Positions 1-7,915 of a stretch of 64,000 bases of DNA are shown here, piece by piece (positions within the stretch are counted from its first letter, which is position 1; each line of letters starts with the position of its first letter). Source of the DNA: G963676655 sp963676655 (lineage in GTDB: Bacteria; Verrucomicrobiota; Lentisphaeria; Victivallales; Victivallaceae); contig CAXXKX010000002.1 of the NCBI GenBank assembly GCA_963676655.2, positions 496,001-560,000 of the forward strand, in the 5' to 3' direction. The notes below the pieces were generated by a model. The model had not been told where the DNA came from, did not search any database, and saw nothing but the letters and a program-made list of their open reading frames with translations. A program made the translations under genes and the position numbers.

Positions 1-21
1 GGACTCTTTTTTCAAGAGTCC
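1..21 (-). terminator. Hairpin at window edge, possible terminator of the ferritin operon
   Basis: Perfect 8-bp inverted repeat GGACTCTT / AAGAGTCC with a 5-base loop, 30 bp beyond the ferritin stop. Any U-tract for the minus strand would lie outside the window, so terminator function cannot be confirmed. Confidence 0.4.
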
Positions 22-51
22 CCGTTGGATTTATCGCTTATTTAAGCTTGA

Positions 52-567
52 TTAAGGCGCAGCCGTGGGCGGGACTGGTTCCGGTCTCTGAGCCAGTTCG
101 GCATCAATCATATACAGAGTATTGACTGAATGATCCGCCAGCTTGATCTTGTCAATAATGGTTTTTACGTTACTTTCCTCTTCAATCTGCTCGGTGATAA
201 ACCACTGCAACATGGAATTTGTTACGTGGTCATGTTCACTTTGAGCCAGGTCGATGAGGCTGCATATTCTGGATGTAACTATTTTTTCATGTTCCAGAGC
301 GGATTCAAATACAGCAAGTATTGATTCCCACTCCTGTTGCGGCTGCGGGACTGCGGCAAGCAGTACCCGGCCGTCACGGTCATTGATGTAATCGAAGAAG
401 CGCAGGTTGTGAAACAACTCCTCTTTGGCCTGCATCTGCATCCAATGAGCCGCTCCAACCATATTGATACTTTCAAGATAAGCAGACATCGATAAATAGA
501 TGTAAGCTGAATATACCTCGAAATTCAGTTGACCGTTAAGGCCTTCCTGCATTTTTTCGCTTAACAT
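52..567 (-). CDS. ftnA: Ferritin (non-haem, FtnA type)
   Basis: 171-residue cytoplasmic ferritin that oxidises Fe(II) and stores iron as a mineral in a 24-subunit shell. All ferroxidase residues of the FtnA family sit at canonical positions: E17, E50, H53, E94, Q127 and E130. The start at 567 is chosen over an upstream in-frame start because it gives exactly this numbering and is preceded by GGAAAGGA on the minus strand. It lies 4 bp after the superoxide reductase gene, as the last gene of a PerR-SOR-ferritin operon, which fits iron sequestration during oxidative stress. The C-terminus ends in a short Pro/Ala-rich tail (PEPVPPTAAP) beyond the helical bundle, a minor oddity. Confidence 0.95.
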   Translation of the reverse strand: MLSEKMQEGLNGQLNFEVYSAYIYLSMSAYLESINMVGAAHWMQMQAKEELFHNLRFFDYINDRDGRVLLAAVPQPQQEWESILAVFESALEHEKIVTSRICSLIDLAQSEHDHVTNSMLQWFITEQIEEESNVKTIIDKIKLADHSVNTLYMIDAELAQRPEPVPPTAAP

Positions 568-571
568 TTTA

Positions 572-958
572 TTATCCTTTCCATAAACCGTGGATATTAC
601 AGTAGGAACGGACTTCCAGTTTATCAGACATCGGGACGAAGAATTCAGCTTCCGGCGCGTCACCGGGTTTCAGGTATTTCCGGTTGACCCACGGTCCGTT
701 GACCACTTCAATCCATTGGATGTAATGTTCTTCAGTCATCGGATGCAGGGTTGAACCCACAACCACTTTGACGCCTTCACCGTTGGCACTGAGCAACGGA
801 ACGTGTTTTTCAACCGTTGAGTCCGCAGTCTTTTCCTCCATCAGAACCATTTCTTCGCCGCAGCATTCAAGCTTGAAGCATTCGTCTGATTCGGTCAGGA
901 TTTCAACTGAAAGATTACTGTGTGCACATTTATAAATTTGTCGTCTTTTAGCACTCAT
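572..958 (-). CDS. dfx: Superoxide reductase (desulfoferrodoxin) with an incomplete N-terminal iron site
   Basis: 128 residues, the usual length of class I desulfoferrodoxin. It reduces superoxide to hydrogen peroxide in the cytoplasm of anaerobes. The catalytic centre II is intact: E50-K51-H52, H72, H78, C120 and H123 (motifs EKHVP, HPM..EHY, CNIHGLW). The N-terminal desulforedoxin-like domain keeps C11 and the pair C32-C33, but the second Cys of the usual C-x2-C is Ser14 (codon AGT); an extra Cys27 is nearby. The centre I iron site is therefore probably lost or altered. The start at 958 (MSAKRRQ) is chosen by family length; 30 further residues upstream are in frame but not family-like. It lies 99 bp downstream of perR and 4 bp upstream of the ferritin gene. 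Confidence 0.93.
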   Translation of the reverse strand: MSAKRRQIYKCAHSNLSVEILTESDECFKLECCGEEMVLMEEKTADSTVEKHVPLLSANGEGVKVVVGSTLHPMTEEHYIQWIEVVNGPWVNRKYLKPGDAPEAEFFVPMSDKLEVRSYCNIHGLWKG

Positions 959-1057
959 GATGATGTCCTCTCTTCCTTTTAAGATTGGTTTCTTTTTAAA
1001 TCCGGATGTCTGGGATTCAGACACGCCGCCTTCTCTGTTTTCATTCAATTTGGGAAA

Positions 1058-1471
1058 TCAGGCATGTTCTTTGTTTTGAACACTGTCACGACAGCTTTCA
1101 CAAAGACCGTTGATTTCAAGGGAGTATCCGTCGCATTGCAATTCATCAAGCTTTGCCTGCATCAAATTATCAATGTCCTGAAAACTCTCATCCTCAAGAT
1201 CGAATACCCTCTCGCACAAAGAACAGCGCATGTGAAAATGGTGTTCCGAACGACCGTCAAAACGTTTTTGTTTCCCGGATGTTTCCAGTTTTAAAATATG
1301 CCCGGCCGCGGATAATAATTCCAAATTGCGATACACTGTACCTAAACTGATTTTCGGTAATTTTTTTCTTACCAGCATATATAATTCATCCGCCGTCGGA
1401 TGGTTTTTCAACCCTTTCAACTCTTCGAGAATTATTCTCCGCTGGTTCGTGTTACTTAATTTCAATTTCAT
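1058..1471 (-). CDS. perR: Fur-family peroxide/iron regulator, PerR-like
   Basis: 137-residue metalloregulator. The N-terminal winged helix spans about residues 1-80, with TVYRNLELL as the recognition-helix signature. The dimerisation domain carries the regulatory metal region SEHHFHM and two CxxC pairs (CSLC, CESC) for structural zinc, as in PerR and Fur. As the first gene of an operon with superoxide reductase and ferritin, a peroxide-sensing PerR role is more likely than ferric uptake control. Sequence alone does not fully separate PerR from Fur. A Fur-type inverted repeat lies 20-34 bp upstream of the start, suggesting autoregulation. Confidence 0.88.
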   Translation of the reverse strand: MKLKLSNTNQRRIILEELKGLKNHPTADELYMLVRKKLPKISLGTVYRNLELLSAAGHILKLETSGKQKRFDGRSEHHFHMRCSLCERVFDLEDESFQDIDNLMQAKLDELQCDGYSLEINGLCESCRDSVQNKEHA

Positions 1472-1490
1472 CGCCTGTTTCTTTGATAAT

Positions 1491-1505
1491 TGATAATGAT
1501 TACTA
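1491..1505 (-). promoter_or_regulatory. Fur/PerR-type 7-1-7 box upstream of perR
   Basis: TGATAAT-G-ATTACTA matches the 7-1-7 Fur-family consensus (TGATAAT-n-ATTATCA) in 12 of 14 arm positions. It is centred about 27 bp upstream of the perR start codon, where it would cover the promoter of the three-gene operon. Confidence 0.6.
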
Positions 1506-1577
1506 TTTTTAATCTACAGGCTGATATGATTTAGTCAAGTCCTCAAAAGGAGAATATTAAAAAATTTCCTGATTTTT

Positions 1578-2363
1578 TTATTTATTAGTAGGATTAAGGA
1601 TTGTCCAGCGACAGGTTGAGACAGAGACATTGAACCAGGCGCTTATATCTCTACCAACTTGGAATATTTTAACACATCCGGTTTCCGGAGCAGCCTGAAT
1701 CCAGCGCGATTTACCTAGATAAACAAGTACATGGATACCGTTTGGGGTAACTGCCAAGTCCCCTGGCGTCAGTTTTGAGCAATCCATATTGGCGATTTCA
1801 CCCTGTGGAGCCAGCTTCATCGTATAATTACGATACCCGTTTCTCAACGCTTTTGCGCTTGCGTCGAACCACCATTGTTCAAGAAACATTCTCAGGGCTT
1901 TTGGACTAATACTTGTAATGCTGTAATATAATAATGCGTCGCGTAGAGCTTTTCGGGGAAGGCCGGAACAGTCTATCCCGAAAGAGTTTTCTCCTCCTCT
2001 GAGATATTTTGTTCCCTTATATTTGATTATTTGCTTCAGGTATAATGCCTTTAACTTATTTTGATCTATGTTTCCTCCCGGTATCGAAAGAATAAAAATA
2101 ATGAGCAAGGGGAAAACAGCTAAAAACATTCTGGCTGTTGTTATTTTCCACAATAGAGATAGCAGTCCTGACCAGAAAGAGATGATTGCAACCAGTAATG
2201 CAACGCGTAATATCATATTATTAACCGGGTTCAAGTCAATAAGAATTATGGCGCAAAACGACCCGGCAGTTAAAAATACCGTATTCCTGCGGGAGAAAAC
2301 CTTATTGTGGAATAATTTTTTGAGGGCCGTGTTGCTGCTTGTTTTGTCAATTTCCGGTTCCAT
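1578..2363 (-). CDS. Membrane-anchored NlpC/P60-like hydrolase
   Basis: 261 residues. The N-terminus has three predicted membrane segments (about 29-45, 50-72, 78-95). A C-terminal NlpC/P60-type papain-fold domain carries the DCSG motif with Cys132 as nucleophile and His211 in NGIHVLVYLG. Family members cleave peptidoglycan stem peptides or related amide bonds. The rest of the domain is divergent, with a long insert between Cys and His, so the substrate is unclear. The start at 2363 has a strong ribosome site (AAAGGAGG on the minus strand). It is transcribed divergently from the next gene and is separate from the perR operon. Confidence 0.75.
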   Translation of the reverse strand: MEPEIDKTSSNTALKKLFHNKVFSRRNTVFLTAGSFCAIILIDLNPVNNMILRVALLVAIISFWSGLLSLLWKITTARMFLAVFPLLIIFILSIPGGNIDQNKLKALYLKQIIKYKGTKYLRGGENSFGIDCSGLPRKALRDALLYYSITSISPKALRMFLEQWWFDASAKALRNGYRNYTMKLAPQGEIANMDCSKLTPGDLAVTPNGIHVLVYLGKSRWIQAAPETGCVKIFQVGRDISAWFNVSVSTCRWTILNPTNK

Positions 2364-2556
2364 AGTAATATTCCTCCTTTGACTGTAATATCGCTCTATT
2401 GCGAACTTATGTCAAGCGGCTAATCAAATGAAACAAGCTGATCATAAAAAATGATTTTCATGGTATGACTTAAAATTAGACCTGATTAATTTGATTTTTC
2501 GTTTAAAATATGGTATTCTTATCAACCGGTAATCAACAATAAAAGGAGACTGAGAA

Positions 2557-3141
2557 ATGAAAAAGGCCGTATCAGCTTTGTTACTCGCCGCAATTGGAAC
2601 TACCATGATTGCAGCCAAGCCAGCCCCTCCCGTTATAAAAGCCAGGATTGATATTCAAGGGAAAATGGTTTTAAAACCCGGAAAAGCTACTATGGGTACA
2701 GTAAAAAATATTCACTGGGGAAAAGAGAAGGACAGAGTCAAATCCCTGACTTCGGAAAGTGATCCGCTCTCGAAAGATAAATGGACCAAAGTGTCCTTGT
2801 CATTCACGCCGCAAGCCGATGGAACAGTTTCGATACAACTGATGAGCAATTGGAGTAAGTCAAGTGGCAAAAAGGATTTGAATGCCCATTGGGTGATTTA
2901 TGATAATGTTGAAGTCAAAGGCGCGACGATTAAAAATGGCGACTTTGAAAAAGCGGATAAAGGCAAGCCGGTTGGATGGTGGAGCAATACTTTAAATTAC
3001 ATAACCGGTAAAGCTGGCGAAGCCAAAGTTAAAGCGTGGCACAATTCTCGCGTTGGACAAACTATCTCAGTCAAAAAAGGCCAGGAAGTTACAATTGCTT
3101 ACGAAGCCAAAGCTGGTGAGTTTGAAGAAGCGAAAAAGTAA
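2557..3141 (+). CDS. Small secreted protein, possible carbohydrate-binding jelly-roll domain
   Basis: 194 residues. There is a clear signal peptide (MKKAVSALLLAAIGTTMIAA). The mature part is a beta-rich, lysine-rich domain with the pattern WTKVSLSFTPQADGTVSIQL...HWVIYDNVEVKG..IKNGDFE, resembling CBM4/9-like jelly rolls common in Lentisphaerota and Verrucomicrobiota. The similarity is by pattern only. The repeated NGDFEKADKGKPVGWW phrase suggests the start of a second half-domain, so the protein may be a shortened version of a two-domain form. An AAAAGGAG ribosome site precedes the start and a terminator follows, so it appears monocistronic. Confidence 0.6.
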   Translation: MKKAVSALLLAAIGTTMIAAKPAPPVIKARIDIQGKMVLKPGKATMGTVKNIHWGKEKDRVKSLTSESDPLSKDKWTKVSLSFTPQADGTVSIQLMSNWSKSSGKKDLNAHWVIYDNVEVKGATIKNGDFEKADKGKPVGWWSNTLNYITGKAGEAKVKAWHNSRVGQTISVKKGQEVTIAYEAKAGEFEEAKK

Positions 3142-3169
3142 CGGATAAAACACTGAATCTCAAAGATGT

Positions 3170-3197
3170 AAGCGGGGTAATATGTCCCGCTTTTTAT
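3170..3197 (+). terminator. Rho-independent terminator after the small secreted protein
   Basis: 7-bp stem AAGCGGG / CCCGCTT, 9-base loop, followed by TTTTATATTT. It lies 29 bp after the stop codon. Confidence 0.8.
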
Positions 3198-3315
3198 ATT
3201 TACAGGTTTAATATAATGCCGATTTGTACAGCGCTTTTTTAAACTACCTGGTAATTAAAATAGCGGCATGATAATTAAAGTTAGCGGCATTAAACGTTTT
3301 TTCATAGGGGAATTT

Positions 3316-5112
3316 TTAGATTTTGCCCTTGTTGCGTTTGCGCTCCAGTTCCGTCAGAAACTTTTTACGCATCCTGATGCTTTTCGGAGTGACTTCCAGC
3401 AATTCATCTTCGTCAATGTATTCCAGTGCCTGTTCAAGACTCATATGGCGGGCCGGGGCAATCTTCATGTTCCGGTCCGAACCTGATGCACGCATGTTGG
3501 TCAACTGCTTGCCTTTCTGCAGATTAACCGTCAAGTCGCCATCCTTGCAATGTTCCGCGACAACCATTCCTTCGTAAGTTGTTTCGTTCGGATCAATAAA
3601 GAATTCGCCGCGTTGCTGCAGGCCGTCGATTGCGTAGGCGGCGGCTTTGCCGGCTCCCATGCTGATCAGTACTCCGTTTTGCCGTGACGGCATTTCGCCT
3701 TTGAACGGACCATATTCGAGGAAAAGGTGTGAAACGATCGCTTCTCCGGCGGTCGCAGTCAAGGCTTTGCTTCTGAATCCGATCAAGCCACGGGTGGGAA
3801 TCTTGAAGTCGAGCAACTGGCGTTCGCCGCGCGGAACCATGCTGGTCATTTCGCCTTTGCGTAAGCCGACCATCTCGATTATTCTGCCGGCTGAGGCCTC
3901 CGGTACTTCAACTGTCAGTTCTTCATACGGCTCGCAAAGTTCACCGTCAATAGTTTTCATAATAACATGCGGACGTGATACGCCCATTTCATAGCCTTCG
4001 CGCCGCATATTCTCAATCAGGATCGACAGATGCATAACCCCGCGACCGCTGACTTTGAATGCTTCGCCTTCATCTTCTACCCGCAGTGCCACGTCACGTT
4101 CGCATTCCAGCAGGAGGCGTTCACGCAGATGACGACTGCTGACGAATTTACCTTCCTTGCCGTAAAGCGGCGAATCGTTGACCCGGAACTGCATGGAGAT
4201 AGTCGGTTCATCCACACTGATCGGCGGCAGGGCTTCCTGATTTTCTGAGTCGGTGATCGTATCGCTGATATCGATTCCTTCGACTCCGACGATTGCACAC
4301 AGGTCGCCGCAGGGAATTTCATCGACTTCCTGACGGTTCAATCCTTCAAACGTAAAAAGCTGTTTGATTTTTGCCGGCATGGTTTTTCCGTCACGTTTGA
4401 TGACGGTCATTGGGGTTGTCCGGTTCATGGTGCCGCGATAGACCCGGCCGATGCCGATACGGCCGACGTAATCCGAATAGTCGATTGACGCGATCTGCAA
4501 TTGGACCGGGCCCTGGCGCATTTCCGGGGCAGGAACTTCGTCGATAATCGCGTCCATAAGCGGCAGGATCGAGGTTTTCTCATCCGCCAGGTCCTTGATG
4601 GCCCAGCCGCTGCGTCCGCTGGCGTAAAGCATCGGGAAATCAAGCTGATGGTCATCAGCGTCAAGCTCGCAGAACAGGTCGAATATCTCGTCATGCACTT
4701 CATCCGGACGGGCGTCTTTACGGTCAACTTTGTTGATCAGGACTATCGGTTTCAAATTCAGCTTGAGTGCTTTTTCCAGGACAAAACGGGTCTGCGGCAT
4801 GGGGCCCTCGGCCGCGTCTACCAGCAGTAAAACACCGTCTGCCAGCTTCAAAACACGTTCAACCTGGCCGCCGAAGTCGCTGTGACCGGGAGTGTCGATA
4901 ACGTTGACTTTAACGCCGCGGTATTCAATACTGATGTTTTTTGATAAAATTGTTATTCCGCGTTCCCGTTCCAGGTCGTTACTGTCGAGGAAACATTCCT
5001 GCATTTCCTGATTTTCCCTGAATAACTGGGACTGCTTGATTATCTCGTCAACCAGGGTCGTCTTGCCGTGGTCGACGTGGGCGATTATCGCTATGTTTCT
5101 TAATTCACGCAT
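3316..5112 (-). CDS. typA: Translational GTPase TypA/BipA
   Basis: 598 residues, normal length for the family. This ribosome-associated GTPase supports 50S assembly and growth under stress. The G domain shows HVDHGKTT (about 12-19), the RGITI switch I, DTPGHSDFGG and NKVD. Domain II, the EF-G-like domains III/V and the TypA-specific C-terminal domain (ending in a basic KRNKGK tail) follow. It starts at MRELRNIAIIAHVDHG at 5112. It appears to be a single gene, divergent from trpS. Confidence 0.97.
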   Translation of the reverse strand: MRELRNIAIIAHVDHGKTTLVDEIIKQSQLFRENQEMQECFLDSNDLERERGITILSKNISIEYRGVKVNVIDTPGHSDFGGQVERVLKLADGVLLLVDAAEGPMPQTRFVLEKALKLNLKPIVLINKVDRKDARPDEVHDEIFDLFCELDADDHQLDFPMLYASGRSGWAIKDLADEKTSILPLMDAIIDEVPAPEMRQGPVQLQIASIDYSDYVGRIGIGRVYRGTMNRTTPMTVIKRDGKTMPAKIKQLFTFEGLNRQEVDEIPCGDLCAIVGVEGIDISDTITDSENQEALPPISVDEPTISMQFRVNDSPLYGKEGKFVSSRHLRERLLLECERDVALRVEDEGEAFKVSGRGVMHLSILIENMRREGYEMGVSRPHVIMKTIDGELCEPYEELTVEVPEASAGRIIEMVGLRKGEMTSMVPRGERQLLDFKIPTRGLIGFRSKALTATAGEAIVSHLFLEYGPFKGEMPSRQNGVLISMGAGKAAAYAIDGLQQRGEFFIDPNETTYEGMVVAEHCKDGDLTVNLQKGKQLTNMRASGSDRNMKIAPARHMSLEQALEYIDEDELLEVTPKSIRMRKKFLTELERKRNKGKI

Positions 5113-5224
5113 TTTATTCTTCTATCTCACTTAAAAAAGGTTTATAATTAAATACAAACTCATAATATAGCATCAGTAGCGCTAAATACTAATGCTGAAA
5201 GCATAAGAAACAGCAAAAAAAGAC

Positions 5225-5253
5225 TTGACTTTTGAGCTAATCAGGGGTCTATT
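5225..5253 (+). promoter_or_regulatory. Candidate sigma-70 promoter of trpS
   Basis: TTGACT (5225-5230), 17-bp spacer, TCTATT (5248-5253), 42 bp upstream of the trpS start codon. The -10 matches the consensus at 4 of 6 positions. Confidence 0.4.
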
Positions 5254-5294
5254 ACATGTTTTCAGAAAAATAAACAGAAACAGGATCAGATATA

Positions 5295-6257
5295 ATGAGA
5301 ATTCTTTCAGGCATCCAGCCATCAGGACAGCCTCATATCGGTAACTACTTCGGCATGATGAAACCGGCGTTGAAATTGCAGGAGCAGGGCGATACCTTTT
5401 TGTTCATTGCCGACTATCATTCTCTGACTACCAGTCCTGATCCGGCCGAGCTGCGCCAGCGGGTGCTTGATGTCGCTCTTGATTTCCTGGCTTGCGGCAT
5501 CGATCCGGAACGAACCGTTTTTTTCCGGCAGTCTGATGTGCCTCAAGTGTGTGAACTGACCTGGATATTGAGCTGTCAGACTACTGTTGGTTTGCTTGAA
5601 CGCGCTCACAGTTACAAAGATAAAATCGCGAAAGGTTTTATTCCGAATAACGGTCTGTTTTCATATCCGGTATTGATGGCGGCTGACATCCTCATTTACA
5701 AATCAAACGTTGTTCCGGTCGGCAAAGACCAGAAACAGCATGTTGAGATCACGCGTGACATTGCCGACCGCTTCAATCGAATTTACGGCGACATCTTTGT
5801 TATTCCGGAAAGCTCAATTCGGGAAAATGTGGCGGTCGTTCCTGGAATCGACGGTCAGAAGATGAGCAAGAGCTACGATAATACTATTCCGATCTTCGGC
5901 GGCAAAAAAGCGATTCGCAAACGGATTATGAGCATTGTGACCGACTCGACCGGTCTGGAAGACCCGAAAGATCCGACCGACTGCAACGTGGTCAAACTGT
6001 ACAAGTTGTTTGCGAACGCAGATCAGGTCAAGGAGCTTGAAGCTAAATATCGCGGCGGAAATTACGGCTACGGCCATGCCAAACAGGAATTGTTTGAGAT
6101 CATGTGGGAATATTTTGCCCCGCTGCGTGAACGCCGTGAAGAGCTTGCCAACAATCTTGATTATGTCAATAAAGTTTTAGCCGATGGCGCGGAAAAAGCC
6201 CGTGCCGTTGCTGAACAGACAATGACCGAGATTCGCAATGCGGTTGGATTGCGCTGA
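5295..6257 (+). CDS. trpS: Tryptophanyl-tRNA synthetase
   Basis: 320-residue class I synthetase that charges tRNA-Trp. The HIGH-type motif is PHIGNY (H14-N17) and the second signature is KMSKS at about 189-193 (GQKMSKSYDN). ADILIYKS and the PVGKDQKQHVE stretch are typical of bacterial TrpRS. It begins with MRILSGIQPSG, the normal N-terminus. It stands alone between the divergent typA gene and the inserted IS4 element; no clear terminator is seen between its stop and the IS. Confidence 0.97.
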   Translation: MRILSGIQPSGQPHIGNYFGMMKPALKLQEQGDTFLFIADYHSLTTSPDPAELRQRVLDVALDFLACGIDPERTVFFRQSDVPQVCELTWILSCQTTVGLLERAHSYKDKIAKGFIPNNGLFSYPVLMAADILIYKSNVVPVGKDQKQHVEITRDIADRFNRIYGDIFVIPESSIRENVAVVPGIDGQKMSKSYDNTIPIFGGKKAIRKRIMSIVTDSTGLEDPKDPTDCNVVKLYKLFANADQVKELEAKYRGGNYGYGHAKQELFEIMWEYFAPLRERREELANNLDYVNKVLADGAEKARAVAEQTMTEIRNAVGLR

Positions 6258-6322
6258 TAATTTTCATAAGTTGTTTACTGTTATTTTTTAATAGAAAATT
6301 TATAGTCAAGCGGTTTAACTTT

Positions 6323-6330
6323 TAACATTA
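6323..6330. repeat. Target-site duplication of the IS4 element, left copy
   Basis: TAACATTA, repeated directly at 7881-7888 just outside the right end of the element. Confidence 0.9.
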
Positions 6331-6345
6331 GAACGGTGTTGTCAT
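6331..6345 (+). repeat. IS4 left terminal inverted repeat
   Basis: GAACGGTGTTGTCAT, exactly complementary to 7866-7880. The transposase stop codon lies 3 bp inside it. Confidence 0.93.
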
Positions 6346-6347
6346 AT

Positions 6348-7610
6348 TCAATTCAAATACCTTGCCATAAGCGGCCTTAAACGCACTATGGAGTCCCGCC
6401 AGGAAGCTTGAATGTTGATCTCGTTGCGCAACCAGCGAATGAACTGAAAGCTTCTCTGGGACGGCCTGTTCCATTCATAAACTAATGAATTCATAGCTCT
6501 GTTTGCCTGTTTTGCCAGAGCCGTCTGCTCCTGTTTTCTGATCATAATTCTTTGAATCAATTTTTCATCGCGTATCCCTTCATTGTCTTCAAGAATTTGT
6601 TCAAGCAGCAACATCAGGTTATGGGTGATGCAGATAAAATTAGCTTGTTGACACTTCGTTTCGACGCTTTTACCCCAGGCTTTGTTTTCGTCAAACTTAT
6701 TTTTTTTAACGTCATATAATTTTTCAATATCCCATCTTCTTTTATAGATAAATGCGATCAATCCCGGAGGCAGGGTCATTTCATTGGTCAGGAAAATATA
6801 TTGCGTACCGTCAACCGGGTCTATATAAATGATTTTTCTCAATAAACCGGAACTGCTGTTGCCGACGAACAAGTCTTTAACCACCCCGTTATTGCGAGGG
6901 TCACTACGTTCGAATTGCCGCTCCCCGGAAACCATTAATTTCAGATTGGCTTTTGCCGTGGTAATGGTATAAATGCCTTTACCACGTTTCCAGCGGTGCC
7001 ACAGTGCATAATCAATGATTGCCGAATCATAGGCAATCACAACCTTGGTTCCTTTGGCTTCCCCCATTCGCAAGGTCTCAGGATGCAGGCGCTTCATTAC
7101 CGATATATCATGCTCTTTGACTTTATTATTTGCCCGGTCCGGCCTCATCACATCAAGAAACCGCAGACTTTCCGTTCTGAGGTTTAGAGCGTAAATTCCT
7201 GCAGGCGCATGCTTTTTTCCATCTTCAAACAAATCTTCGTGAGACGAGCAGTTGTGATAGTGTCCATCCGCGGCATACAATGCGAAACCGTTGAGTTCCT
7301 CATGTTCTTTGAACGGGTCATTAAGAACTGAATTACATCTTTTGACAAGATGCCAATTTACCTCATTCAACAAGGTTAAACGGCGCTTGCTCCTTAATGC
7401 GCTGAAAAAACAATTGACCGTTATGGCGTGCGAAATAAAATACTGTAGTTTCTGGACCCAGTCGCGACCGCTTTTGACTGAATCGAGAACTCGTCCGACT
7501 CCGGATTGAATGAATTCAAAATCATCAAAGTCTTTACATTTTCGGGTTGAATTTACATCTGCAAGGGCGTTTTTCAAAGGTTCGAAAAACCGTTCTCGTG
7601 TCGTTGTCAT
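6348..7610 (-). CDS. IS4-family DDE transposase
   Basis: About 420-residue transposase. The catalytic triad can be placed at AADGHYHN (first Asp), AYDSAIIDY (second Asp) and the C-terminal YKRRWDIEKLYDVKK. The last one fits the IS4 signature Y-x2-R-x3-E-x6-K exactly. The reading frame is uninterrupted and the ends of the element are intact, so it is probably active. The start is uncertain. ATG at 7610 (MTTTRERF, GATGGAAA upstream) lies downstream of a good promoter whose -10 ends at 7631. ATG at 7625 and TTG at 7658 are also in frame, but the latter overlaps the -35. Confidence 0.93.
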   Translation of the reverse strand: MTTTRERFFEPLKNALADVNSTRKCKDFDDFEFIQSGVGRVLDSVKSGRDWVQKLQYFISHAITVNCFFSALRSKRRLTLLNEVNWHLVKRCNSVLNDPFKEHEELNGFALYAADGHYHNCSSHEDLFEDGKKHAPAGIYALNLRTESLRFLDVMRPDRANNKVKEHDISVMKRLHPETLRMGEAKGTKVVIAYDSAIIDYALWHRWKRGKGIYTITTAKANLKLMVSGERQFERSDPRNNGVVKDLFVGNSSSGLLRKIIYIDPVDGTQYIFLTNEMTLPPGLIAFIYKRRWDIEKLYDVKKNKFDENKAWGKSVETKCQQANFICITHNLMLLLEQILEDNEGIRDEKLIQRIMIRKQEQTALAKQANRAMNSLVYEWNRPSQRSFQFIRWLRNEINIQASWRDSIVRLRPLMARYLN

Positions 7611-7630
7611 ATTTAAATTTTCCATCTTGT

Positions 7631-7658
7631 AATATAGCAGGAAAGTAAAAGATGTCAA
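7631..7658 (-). promoter_or_regulatory. Transposase promoter
   Basis: On the minus strand, TTGACA (7653-7658), 16-bp spacer, TATATT (7631-7636). It would give a very short leader before the ATG at 7610, as is common for transposase genes. Confidence 0.6.
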
Positions 7659-7865
7659 TGCGTAAATACATTAAAACTAGATACTTATGAGATTTTAAAT
7701 TTTTCATTGGCCATCGATATGAAACCGCTATTGCGCCCATTGCAAGGCATCGCAATGACATTTTTCAGGGGTTTACAAGCCCCTGTACGAGCAGGAAACT
7801 AAGTCTTGTTAAAGGCTTTAAATTCGCGTTTCAGCACCAAGTAATACCTCTTAAATTATGACAAA

Positions 7866-7880
7866 ATGACAACACCGTTC
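7866..7880 (-). repeat. IS4 right terminal inverted repeat
   Basis: ATGACAACACCGTTC, the exact reverse complement of the left end; immediately followed by the TAACATTA duplication. Confidence 0.93.
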
Positions 7881-7888
7881 TAACATTA
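7881..7888. repeat. Target-site duplication of the IS4 element, right copy
   Basis: TAACATTA, identical to 6323-6330. Confidence 0.9.
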
Positions 7889-7915
7889 ATTATAATCAGC
7901 GGTTTGAAGATAAAT

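Larger units (their letters stand above)
6331..7880 (-). mobile_element. Complete IS4-family insertion sequence (1550 bp)
   Basis: One DDE transposase gene between perfect 15-bp terminal inverted repeats (6331-6345 and 7866-7880, GAACGGTGTTGTCAT and its complement). Both ends are flanked by the 8-bp direct repeat TAACATTA (6323-6330, 7881-7888), the expected target-site duplication. It lies between trpS and the end of the GH99-like gene, disrupting neither. About 255 bp between the transposase start and the right end are non-coding and hold the transposase promoter. Intact ends and duplication suggest recent insertion. Confidence 0.93.
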
